NCBI GenBank assembly: GCA_002421825.1
Contig: DISR01000042.1
Span: 9,258-22,193 of the forward strand
Reading direction: 5' to 3'
From: Thiobacillus sp. UBA6205
GTDB lineage: Bacteria > Pseudomonadota > Gammaproteobacteria > Burkholderiales > Thiobacillaceae
Length of the DNA: 12,936 nt
This document shows positions 6,232 to 11,911 of the stretch, piece after piece (position 1 is the stretch's first letter; each line of letters begins with the position of its first letter). The position numbers were made by a program, and so were the translations under genes. The notes beneath the pieces were generated by a model, which saw only the letters and a program-made list of their open reading frames with translations, searched no databases and was not told the origin of the DNA.

Positions 6232-6801
6232 TCAATCCGACCAGGCGCGTCCCTCGAATGCTGCATCGGTCGGGGTGTGGAAAAGATGGTTGGCGTAGTT
6301 GCTGAGGGTTTTCACGGCGATGGCGAGGACGATTTCAAGGATCTGCCTTTCACCGTGGCCGGCGGCCAAAAAGGCCTCAACGTCCGCCTTGCCGGGCAGG
6401 CCGCGCTTGACCACCAGGGTGCGGGCAAAGTCATGCAGGGCGGAGAGTTTCGGATCGGATATGGGAACTCCGTTCCGGATCGCGTCGGTGACGCTCTCGG
6501 GCACGCCTGTCATCTTGTCGGCAATGAAGCTGTGCGCCGCCACGCAATAGGTACAGCCGTTTTCGCGACTGATCGCCAGCAACACCACTTCCTGTTCGGC
6601 CGGGCTGAAACCGGATATCTCGCGGAAACGGCTGTAGCCATGGATATATGTGTCCAAGAGGCCGGGTGAATTGGCCATCACGGAATACATGTTGGGAATG
6701 AAGCCCAGCTTGGCGGAAGCATCCTCCAGTCTCAATCTGGCCAGCGGCCCGGCATTTTGCGGATCCAGGGGAGGGAGACTGAGTTTGTACTCGGCTTGCA
6801 T
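6232..6801 (-). CDS. Carboxymuconolactone decarboxylase/AhpD-like, peroxidase-related protein
   Basis: A 189-residue protein of the AhpD-like superfamily, in the longer 'peroxidase-related' group. The redox motif is SRENGCTYCVAAH, giving Cys83-x-x-Cys86 and His90, and it sits in the conserved helix after EQEVVLLAIS. LGFIPNMYSVMANSPGLLDTYIHGYSRF is the typical family lead-in. Such proteins have peroxidase or disulfide-reductase-like activity, but substrates are mostly unknown. The frame is open up to an ATG at 6840, but a GGGGAA site lies 6 bases before the ATG at 6801 and the outer ATG has no well-placed site, so the shorter form is preferred. It heads the same-strand set with tusA (36-base gap), which suggests thiol or persulfide redox chemistry. 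A GTTAATTAAC palindrome lies in its leader. Confidence 0.9.
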   Translation of the reverse strand: MQAEYKLSLPPLDPQNAGPLARLRLEDASAKLGFIPNMYSVMANSPGLLDTYIHGYSRFREISGFSPAEQEVVLLAISRENGCTYCVAAHSFIADKMTGVPESVTDAIRNGVPISDPKLSALHDFARTLVVKRGLPGKADVEAFLAAGHGERQILEIVLAIAVKTLSNYANHLFHTPTDAAFEGRAWSD

Positions 6802-6819
6802 GCGAAATTCCCCAACTGG

Positions 6820-6829
6820 GTTAATTAAC
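6820..6829. promoter_or_regulatory. Palindrome GTTAATTAAC in the leader of the CMD-tusA-dsrE genes
   Basis: A perfect 10-bp palindrome lies 18 bases upstream of the preferred CMD start, just downstream of the TetR-type regulator gene. It is a candidate operator, but it differs from the palindrome in front of the regulator gene itself, so the link to that regulator is weak. If the longer CMD start at 6840 were used, the palindrome would be coding. Confidence 0.3.
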
Positions 6830-6959
6830 GAACCATTCATTCCATAAACAATGAGATTACTCCCTCACCCTGTGCCGATCTGCTTGCTTGGGACTGAGGT
6901 CAGTGTTCGAGTTAAATATGGACTAAATGTTCCAGAAAGCAATAAAAAAATGCATGCGT

Positions 6960-7550
6960 TCAATCCAGGGCGCGCAACACGGCCTGAATGACGCCCCTCA
7001 GGGTTCTCACGTCTACCCCGGCCTTGGCCTGGTTCTTGAGGCCGCTCATGCTGCTGACCAGGTAGCTCGCCAGGACGCGCGGATTCCGGTCCGCAGGGAT
7101 ATCTCCTTCGCGCTGTGCGCGCTCAACCGCCAGCCGCAGCGTGTCGCGGAAGCGTTTGACGCTTCGCGCGACGTCAGCGGCAATTTCAGGGTCGCTTTGG
7201 GCAAATTCGCTGGCGGTGTTCATGATCAGGCAGCCGCGCGGTTCGCCGCCATGGACGTCTTCGAGCACGGTGTGCAGGAAGTCTTCGATAAAACGGCGCC
7301 CGGAGGGCGCGGTAGCCAGCTTTTCGCGAAGCAGGCCGACAAAATGATCCGCGTAGTGCGCCAGGCACAGCCTGAACAAGGCCTGCTTCCCGCCGAAGGC
7401 CTGGTACAGGCTGCTCTTGGACAGATCCATGGCTTCGAGCAGATCCTGCATGGAGGTGTGCTCATATCCATGCGACCAGAATACATTCATTGCCGCCTCG
7501 ATCGCGGCATCCGGGTCGAATTCGAGGGGGCGGCCTGGATTTGAAGTCAT
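6960..7550 (-). CDS. TetR/AcrR family transcriptional regulator
   Basis: A 196-residue TetR-type repressor. The DNA-binding part is GRPLEFDPDAAIEAAMNVFWSHGYEHTSMQDLLEAMDLSKSSLYQAFGGKQALFRLCLAHY (6-66), with the helix-turn-helix around 32-55. The ligand-binding part contains RGCLIMNTASEFA, with Cys107 at a position that recalls the redox-active Cys106 of E. coli NemR; Cys62 is the only other cysteine. The start is set by the MTSNPGRPLEFD beginning usual in this group. There is no ribosome-binding site before the ATG, and a good promoter upstream would start transcription at about the ATG itself. The gene lies 158 bases upstream of the CMD-tusA-dsrE genes on the same strand and is divergent from the sigma-factor operon. 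It most likely controls the sulfur-relay genes and itself. Confidence 0.92.
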   Translation of the reverse strand: MTSNPGRPLEFDPDAAIEAAMNVFWSHGYEHTSMQDLLEAMDLSKSSLYQAFGGKQALFRLCLAHYADHFVGLLREKLATAPSGRRFIEDFLHTVLEDVHGGEPRGCLIMNTASEFAQSDPEIAADVARSVKRFRDTLRLAVERAQREGDIPADRNPRVLASYLVSSMSGLKNQAKAGVDVRTLRGVIQAVLRALD

Positions 7551-7556
7551 CTTGCA

Positions 7557-7585
7557 TTTATGGACCGTATGGTACGATATGTCAA
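7557..7585 (-). promoter_or_regulatory. Probable promoter and operator of the TetR-type gene
   Basis: On the minus strand a perfect -35 box TTGACA (7585-7580) is followed after 17 bases by CATAAA (7562-7557). The spacer contains the palindrome CGTA-TGG-TACG (7566-7576), the usual place for an autorepressor operator. The expected transcription start, about 7 bases past the -10 box, falls at 7550-7551, on the ATG. Confidence 0.55.
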
Positions 7586-7725
7586 TACTCCCGTTCGGGA
7601 AGACAGTTGATGAATTCTGCGCCTGCCCGGCTCCGAGTCGACGGCATTGTGCGCCATATGAACAGCGGGGTTCGGCATCGAATTGGCGCATCCTGGCTGC
7701 ACGGAAGCAGCGTTCTCGTTCAAGT

Positions 7726-7737
7726 TTCAATATTGAA
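7726..7737. promoter_or_regulatory. Palindrome TTCAATATTGAA upstream of the sigma-factor gene
   Basis: A perfect 12-bp palindrome is centred 26 bases upstream of the sigma factor's TTG start, between the divergent regulator and the buf-type operon. It could be a binding site for a dimeric regulator, or it could lie in the operon's leader. No recognisable ECF-type -35/-10 pair was found with confidence around it. Confidence 0.35.
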
Positions 7738-7757
7738 GTCTTTGGCAGGAGACAAAA

Positions 7758-8345
7758 TTGAACAAAAATTCGCTGGGGTCTCCAGATGGCTGGCTCGATG
7801 AGCATGGCGCGGCACTGTACAAGTATGCGCTGATGCATACCAGGGATGCCCATCGCGCCGAGGAAGCGGTCCAGGAAACGCTGCTTGCCGCCTTGCAGGC
7901 CCGTGATCGCTATGAAGGAGGGGCATCTGCACGCACCTGGCTCATCGGCATTCTGAAGCATAAAATCATGGACATGTTCCGCAGGCATGCCCGGGAAGTG
8001 CAACTCGATGACCCGGAAATGCTGGAAAGCGCTGATGAGGGCCAGGCAGGCGAAATTTTCAGCCTGTCCGGAAGCTGGCGGGACAAGCCATCGGACTGGG
8101 GCAACCCGGAGGAATTGCTGGCACGCGATGAATTCATGGCCATTCTGCAGCGCTGCCTGGATGCGCTGCCCCAAAAATGGTCCAGGCTTTTCATGTTGCG
8201 CGAAGTGATGGAAGAAGACACGGAAGATATCTGTCAGGAATTGGCGATTACCCCGACCAATCTCTGGACGATGCTGTATCGGGCCCGTTTGGGGCTCCGG
8301 CGTTGTCTCGACAGGAACTGGGTAGGCAACGCCGCCCGAGGATGA
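7758..8345 (+). CDS. ECF-type RNA polymerase sigma-70 factor
   Basis: A 195-residue ECF sigma factor. Region 2 spans about residues 14-82 (LYKYALMHTRDAHRAEEAVQETLLAALQ, then ARTWLIGILKHKIMDMFRRH). Region 4 spans about 125-188 (LDALPQKWSRLFMLREVMEEDTEDICQELAITPTNLWTMLYRARLGLRRCLDRNW). An acidic linker, 82-120, joins them. The start is TTG, fixed by AGGAGA 5 bases upstream. The stop overlaps the next start as ATGA, so it is translationally coupled to the zinc-finger anti-sigma gene. Gene order (ECF sigma, small zinc-binding anti-sigma, secreted peptide, DUF692, DUF2063, DoxX) matches stress-induced operons such as the Neisseria sigma-E/MseR locus. It probably directs transcription of this operon and of itself. 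The trigger is not visible here; copper or oxidants are likely from the family. Confidence 0.95.
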   Translation: MNKNSLGSPDGWLDEHGAALYKYALMHTRDAHRAEEAVQETLLAALQARDRYEGGASARTWLIGILKHKIMDMFRRHAREVQLDDPEMLESADEGQAGEIFSLSGSWRDKPSDWGNPEELLARDEFMAILQRCLDALPQKWSRLFMLREVMEEDTEDICQELAITPTNLWTMLYRARLGLRRCLDRNWVGNAARG

Positions 8346-8611
8346 TGAAGATGCTGACATGCAAGGATGCGAGTCACTTGATATCGGAAGGCCAGGAGCG
8401 CAAGCTGGGTTTTCGCGAGCGCATGGGACTCAAATTCCATTTGCTGATGTGTGTGTACTGCCGGCGGTTTGAACAGCAAATCGCTTTTGTGCGCAAAGCC
8501 TTGCGTGAGCTTGGCCGCCGCGCAGAGGCAGACACGGAAGGCGCCGAGTTGTCCCCCGAGGCACGCGATCGCATCCGCAAGGCCATTGCCGAGCGAAACG
8601 AGCGCAAATAA
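8342..8611 (+). CDS. Small zinc-finger anti-sigma factor
   Basis: An 89-residue protein (MMKMLTCKDASHLISEGQERKLGFRERMGLKFHLLMCVYCRRFEQQ...). The zinc-binding anti-sigma signature His33-x3-Cys37-x2-Cys40 lies in FHLLMCVYCRR, and Cys7 is the likely fourth ligand. No membrane helix is present, so it should be cytoplasmic and sense its signal directly, perhaps by cysteine oxidation or metal exchange as proposed for the Neisseria MseR type. The C-terminal half is charged and helical (RRAEADTEGAELSPEARDRIRKAIAERNER). The start at 8342 overlaps the sigma stop by 4 bases; ATGs at 8345 and 8351 are also possible, and 8351 has GAGG at a better distance. It very likely binds and inhibits the sigma factor encoded just upstream. 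Confidence 0.88.
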   Translation: MMKMLTCKDASHLISEGQERKLGFRERMGLKFHLLMCVYCRRFEQQIAFVRKALRELGRRAEADTEGAELSPEARDRIRKAIAERNERK

Positions 8612-8687
8612 ATACCCGGTTCTCCGAGACCGTCGTCATGAAGGCCCAAACGGGCAGTGTGACTTTTTCAGTTCAAGGAGAATCGTG

Positions 8688-8984
8688 ATGAGCAAGACCA
8701 AAACCACCCTGACGTTCGCGCTTGCCGCCGCCTTTGGTGCGGCAGGCATGGCGCATGCAGCCGGCAACCCTTTTGCCGTGCAGTCCCTCGACCGCGGCTA
8801 CATGGTGGCCGCCGCCGGGGAAAAGGCCGCGGAAGCCAAATGCGGCGAAGGCAAGTGCGGCGGCAAGAATGAATCCACCAAACCCGCACCCGCGACCGCG
8901 GACGCCGAGGACGCCAAGGACGCCAAGGACGCCAAGGTCAAGGAGGCCAAGTGCGGCGAAGGCAAGTGCGGCGGCAAGAAATAA
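8688..8984 (+). CDS. bufA: Bufferin/HvfA-type copper-binding RiPP precursor with two core motifs
   Basis: A 98-residue secreted precursor peptide. Residues 1-24 (MSKTKTTLTFALAAAFGAAGMAHA) are a Sec signal peptide. Residues 25-48 are a short spacer. Residues 49-60 (EAKCGEGKCGGK) and 86-97 (EAKCGEGKCGGK) are two identical blocks with Cys52, 57, 89 and 94. A lysine/alanine/aspartate-rich linker with a 9-base tandem repeat joins them. The EGKCG motif is the modification site described for bufferin-2/HvfA peptides: DUF692 and DUF2063 proteins convert these cysteines to heterocycles (thiooxazole type) that bind copper. AAGGAG lies 7 bases before the ATG; an in-frame GTG just before it is too close. 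The next gene, bufB, starts 18 bases after its stop. A RiPP with a Sec signal peptide is unusual but normal for this class. Confidence 0.9.
   Translation: MSKTKTTLTFALAAAFGAAGMAHAAGNPFAVQSLDRGYMVAAAGEKAAEAKCGEGKCGGKNESTKPAPATADAEDAKDAKDAKVKEAKCGEGKCGGKK
8832..8867 (+). repeat. Core repeat 1 of the bufA peptide (EAKCGEGKCGGK)
   Basis: Twelve codons that match 8943-8978 at 34 of 36 bases; the two differences are silent third-position changes. The block encodes Cys52 and Cys57. Such close identity suggests a recent duplication or gene conversion. Confidence 0.9.
8901..8936 (+). repeat. 9-base tandem repeat in the bufA linker
   Basis: Four tandem units, GACGCCGAG once and GACGCCAAG three times, encoding DAE-DAK-DAK-DAK between the two cysteine blocks. 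Perfect 9-base units are prone to slippage, so linker length may vary between strains. Confidence 0.9.
8943..8978 (+). repeat. Core repeat 2 of the bufA peptide (EAKCGEGKCGGK)
   Basis: The second copy of the 36-base block, encoding Cys89 and Cys94, ends two codons before the stop, so this core is at the extreme C-terminus of the peptide. Confidence 0.9.
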
Positions 8985-9002
8985 GCCGGCGGACTGTCGA
9001 CC

Positions 9003-9845
9003 ATGCGTGAGACATCATTGCATGGCACTGGGCTCGGCCTGAGGCGGGAGCTTCTCCCGGACCTCATGGCCGGGATTCCGGATGCCATCGATTTCCTGGA
9101 ACTCGCCCCGGAAAACTGGCTGGACATGGGCGGCGCGCACCGCCGCGCCCTGCGCCATGTGGCCGAGCGCCGTCCCATCGCAGCCCACGGGTTGTCCCTG
9201 AATCTGGGCGGCCATGCGCCGCTGGACGAGATATTTCTAAAGCGCGTCAAGCGTTTCCTGGACGAATACCGAATCGAACTGTTCACGGAACATCTTTCCT
9301 GGTGCGGCGACAACGGACATCTCTACGACCTGCTGCCCATCCCCTTCACGGGTGATGCCGTGCGTCACGTGGCCGGACGCATTCGGCGCACGCAGGACAT
9401 ACTCGAACGGCGCATCGCCATCGAAAATGCTTCCTACTATGTGGCAGCGCCCATTGCGGAGATGGACGAGATCGCTTTCATCCGCGCCGTGCTGGAAGAG
9501 GCCGACTGCGGCCTGCACCTCGATGTCAACAACGTCTATGTGAACAGCATCAACTTCGGTTTCGATCCCTGCAACTTCATCAATGCCATGCCGGCCGAGC
9601 GTGTCGTCTACATGCACATGGCCGGGCACTGGCGGGAAGCGGAGGATCTCATCATCGATACCCACGGAGCGAATGTGATCGAGCCCGTGTGGAATCTGCT
9701 GGACCATGCCTACCGCCGCATCGGGGTCAGGCCCACTTTGCTGGAGAGGGATTTCAATATCCCGCCGCTGGATGAACTGCTGCCCGAACTGCTTCGCATC
9801 CGCGCCCTGCAGGCGCAGGCCACGGAGTTTCGCCATGTCGCGTGA
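9003..9845 (+). CDS. bufB: DUF692 multinuclear-iron RiPP-modifying enzyme (BufB/HvfB)
   Basis: A 280-residue DUF692 protein, the usual length for MbnB/BufB-type enzymes. It has a TIM-barrel fold with two or three iron ions and oxidises cysteines of the precursor peptide together with a DUF2063-type partner. Conserved segments: FLELAPENWLDMGG (31-44), AAHGLSLNLGGH (60-71), FTEHLSWCGDNGHLYDLLPIPFT (94-116), AIENASYY (139-146), LHLDVNNVYVNSINF (171-185), YMHMAGHW (203-210), IDTHGANV (218-225) and LLERDFNIP (246-254). Candidate iron ligands in these are His62, Glu96/His97, Glu141, Asp174, Asn177, His205, Asp219, His221 and Glu248. The upstream ribosome-binding site is weak, so it may be translated at a lower level than bufA. 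Its 3' end overlaps bufC by 11 bases. Confidence 0.94.
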   Translation: MRETSLHGTGLGLRRELLPDLMAGIPDAIDFLELAPENWLDMGGAHRRALRHVAERRPIAAHGLSLNLGGHAPLDEIFLKRVKRFLDEYRIELFTEHLSWCGDNGHLYDLLPIPFTGDAVRHVAGRIRRTQDILERRIAIENASYYVAAPIAEMDEIAFIRAVLEEADCGLHLDVNNVYVNSINFGFDPCNFINAMPAERVVYMHMAGHWREAEDLIIDTHGANVIEPVWNLLDHAYRRIGVRPTLLERDFNIPPLDELLPELLRIRALQAQATEFRHVA

Positions 9846-10605
9846 ACCCGGCGATTTCACTGCCTATCAGGCCGCTTTTGCGGCCCGCATCCGCGACCCC
9901 AAGGGGGTGCCTCTCCCGCCTGGGGCGTCGGCGAGGCGCATGCGGGTCTACGAAGAGTTGCTGTTCAACAACCTGGAAGGTTTCCTGCTGGCCTGCTACC
10001 CCGTGACCCGGAAGATTCTGGGCACAAGGGCATGGAAGCGTGCCGCGCGCCGCTTCTTCATCGAGCATCGCTGCCATTCGCCCCTGTTCCGGGAGATTCC
10101 CAAGGCGTTTCTCGACTGGATGGAATGCCGCGCCGCCGGACTGTTCCCTGAACTGCCTTTCCTCGCCGAGTTCATGCACTATGAATGGCTGGAACTGGCG
10201 GTGGGCACCGCGCCAGAAGAAGCGGATCCGGGCAGCGTGGATCCGGAGGGCGACTTGCTTGCCGGGCGTCCAGCGCTCAATCCAAGCGCGAGGCTGGCCT
10301 GCTACCGCTATGCGGTGCATCTCATCGGCCCCCGCCGCAAGCCGGCAGCGCCGGATGCCGAGCCCGGCTGCTATCTGTTGTTCCGCGATGCGCAGGACGA
10401 GGTGCGCTTCGCCCTGCTCAACCCCTTGTCCGCGCGCCTCGTGGCAATGCTGCGCGACCATCGCCCCAGCGGCCGCGAGGCCCTGGCCCACCTGGCCGGC
10501 CAGAACGCGCCGGATCAATACGAGCTCTACCTGCGCGCCGGCAGGGAACTGCTCAACAACCTGTTGGCCCAGGGCGCATTGCTGGGCACCTGGAGGGAAA
10601 CATGA
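9835..10605 (+). CDS. bufC: DUF2063 protein, RiPP recognition partner (BufC/HvfC)
   Basis: A 256-residue protein of the DUF2063 ('putative DNA-binding domain') family. The N-terminal domain has ARRMRVYEELLFNNLEGFLLACYPVTRKILGTRAWKRAARRFFIEHRCHSPLFREIPKAFLDW, then FMHYEWLELAV. The C-terminal part resembles a winged-helix region (EVRFALLNPLSARLVAMLRDH, then ALAHLAGQ...). Despite the family name, the protein acts with DUF692 enzymes: it is thought to bind the precursor peptide and present it for modification, as MbnC and HvfC do. The ATG at 9835 lies inside bufB and the two genes overlap by 11 bases, which argues for coupled synthesis of an enzyme complex. The stop overlaps the next start as ATGA. 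The conserved N-terminal pattern fits the start chosen. Confidence 0.93.
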   Translation: MSREPGDFTAYQAAFAARIRDPKGVPLPPGASARRMRVYEELLFNNLEGFLLACYPVTRKILGTRAWKRAARRFFIEHRCHSPLFREIPKAFLDWMECRAAGLFPELPFLAEFMHYEWLELAVGTAPEEADPGSVDPEGDLLAGRPALNPSARLACYRYAVHLIGPRRKPAAPDAEPGCYLLFRDAQDEVRFALLNPLSARLVAMLRDHRPSGREALAHLAGQNAPDQYELYLRAGRELLNNLLAQGALLGTWRET

Positions 10606-11072
10606 ATTTGAATGCCTGCCTCAGTTGCGTGACTCGTGACGCCTTCGGCATGTTGAACCGCGCTGGCGAATGGCTGGCCCCCTTGGGCCTGCGCCTGCTG
10701 CTGGCTTATGAATTCTGGGAGGCCGGCTGGATGAAGCTGCACGGGGAGAACTGGTTCGCCGACATCCGGGATCAGTTTCCCTTTCCGTTCAACCTGGTGC
10801 CGCCGGAAGTGAGCTGGCAACTGGCCACGTGGACGGAACTGATCGGACCGATCCTGCTGGTACTGGGCCTGGGCACGCGTTTTGCCAGCGTGTCGCTCAT
10901 CATCCTCACGATCGTGGCCTGGGCCAGCGTGCATGCCGGAAACGGCTACAACGTCTGCGACAACGGCTTCAAGCTGCCGCTTGTCTATCTGGTCATGTTC
11001 GTGCCGCTGCTATTGTCGGGGCCGGGAAAGCTGAGCCTGGATCGCTGGATCGCGCGGAGATACGCCGGCTAA
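10602..11072 (+). CDS. DoxX family membrane protein of the buf operon
   Basis: A 156-residue integral membrane protein of the DoxX/DoxD-like family, with four predicted helices at about 26-45, 72-92, 95-113 and 125-140. The segment RLLLAYEFWEAGWMKLHGENWF, then WTELIGPILLVLGLGTRFAS and HAGNGYNVCDNGFKLPLVYLVMF are conserved features of DoxX proteins next to DUF692/DUF2063 genes. Its role in the pathway is unknown; a part in redox coupling or export of the modified peptide is plausible. The start is firm: GGAGGGAAAC precedes the ATG, which overlaps the bufC stop by 4 bases. It is the last gene of the operon. A small inverted repeat (CGGAAG ... CTTCCG, 11081-11103) follows, but it is not a convincing terminator. 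Confidence 0.9.
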   Translation: MNLNACLSCVTRDAFGMLNRAGEWLAPLGLRLLLAYEFWEAGWMKLHGENWFADIRDQFPFPFNLVPPEVSWQLATWTELIGPILLVLGLGTRFASVSLIILTIVAWASVHAGNGYNVCDNGFKLPLVYLVMFVPLLLSGPGKLSLDRWIARRYAG

Positions 11073-11122
11073 AGGCGGGGCGGAAGATGGGCAAGCGCTT
11101 CCGGTTCCGCATGCTTGTGGTT

Positions 11123-11364
11123 TAGCCCGGATGTTTCACCGGTCCGGGATTCGGCTGAAGGTCACAAGGGGAAACAAGGCGCGTGTGCAGTCGAGCCAAA
11201 ATCCATTTTTGTGACGCAGCCTGCGCGGGGCCCGGCGGCCAGTTTGCGGTGTCTTTGGCCCCAGCTTCGCGCTAATAGCTACGCTATTGATTTGGCGTGG
11301 ATATGCGAATCCACTCGCAAATAGCCTCGCCGGAATCCCGCGATCGGGTGAAATATCCGGGCCA
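11123..11364. repeat. Inverted-repeat element, copy 2 (MITE-like, 242 bp)
   Basis: The ends, about 32-34 bases each, are inverted copies of one another: left 11123-11154, starting TAGCCCGGATGTTTCACCGG, and right 11331-11364, which on the minus strand starts TGGCCCGGATATTTCACCCG. Both continue to a shared CGGGATTC block. The ends match copy 1 at 3069-3232. Internal hairpins include GTCACAA/TTGTGAC (11161-11167 and 11209-11215), AATAGC-TAC-GCTATT (11274-11288), and a longer imperfect stem at 11283-11325. No gene is inside. It lies 50 bases downstream of the DoxX gene. It is probably a non-autonomous mobile or dispersed intergenic element. Confidence 0.75.
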
Positions 11365-11730
11365 GGCATTGGCAGTTGTCCTGAGCGGGGTGGTTCTCTG
11401 CAAGATTTATCAGGACGGTCTGCCTTTAATGGTAACGCCGCCATCCTGGTCGACTTGCCGGCGCCAAGGCCGGCCGTTATGACCCAAGATCCCCCCTTAC
11501 GAATATTGTGCCACGCAGGATAGTGCCAACAGCCAGTTAAAGCCCTCGTTCGCCACCCTCGGTCCGGCCGGCTCACAAAGCCCACTGCAGCGGGCCAGGA
11601 CGGCGGGAGTCGAGAAATGGCATTTTTAGGCACGGCCCAGAAACGTGGGCCAACCAGGGCCGGTTTTGGGCCAATGATGGGCCCTGGCAGAAAACGGCTG
11701 GCTCGATAAAAAGCTAACCATTTGATTTTA
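11365..11730. other. Gene-free stretch between the repeat element and tRNA-Arg
   Basis: About 366 bases with no credible gene. Open frames here lack ribosome-binding sites and family resemblance. A GC-rich inverted repeat, CCAGGGCC (11654-11661) with GGGCCCTGG (11679-11687), lies near the tRNA. No integrase, att-like duplication of the tRNA end or transposase remnant is visible. Confidence 0.5.
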
Positions 11731-11807
11731 TGGCGCGCCCGGCGCGATTCGAACGCACGACCCCTGCCTTCGGAGGGCAGTACTCTATCCAGCTGAGCTA
11801 CGGGCGC
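11731..11807 (-). tRNA. tRNA-Arg (anticodon CCG)
   Basis: A complete 77-base tRNA on the minus strand with the CCA end encoded. The acceptor stem is GCGCCCG paired with CGGGCGC; the D arm is GCTC...GAGT with one G-T pair; the anticodon loop CTCCGAA on a CTGCC/GGCAG stem gives anticodon CCG (reads CGG); the T arm is GTGCG-TTCGAAT-CGCGC. The discriminator base is G. The sequence is close to other bacterial tRNA-Arg(CCG). It is divergent from the cytochrome c gene. Confidence 0.96.
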
Positions 11808-11852
11808 GGAGGGCGAAGCTTATCTTTTTTAATATTCCCCGTCCAGACGCGC

Positions 11853-11881
11853 TTTCCCGGCATGGCCGCTTTACTTATAAT
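11853..11881 (+). promoter_or_regulatory. Probable promoter of the cytochrome c gene
   Basis: A perfect -10 box TATAAT (11876-11881) lies 17 bases after a weak -35 box TTTCCC (11853-11858). The predicted start near 11888 leaves a short leader carrying the GAGG ribosome-binding site before the ATG at 11912. Confidence 0.5.
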
Positions 11882-11911
11882 TCATGCTTTTAAGATTCTC
11901 GAGGACTGAAC

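Noticed and set aside
6802..6840. Longer N-terminus for the CMD-like protein, starting at 6840
   Set aside because: The outer ATG lacks a well-placed ribosome-binding site, and the extra 13 residues are not family-like; the ATG at 6801 has GGGGAA at the right distance.
8832..8978. The bufA repeats considered as a CRISPR-like or mobile repeat
   Set aside because: The repeats are in frame and encode the conserved peptide motif, so they are coding duplications, not an array or insertion.
11731..11807. tRNA-Arg as the attachment site of an integrated element
   Set aside because: No integrase gene and no second copy of the tRNA 3' end could be seen in the flanking DNA of this window.
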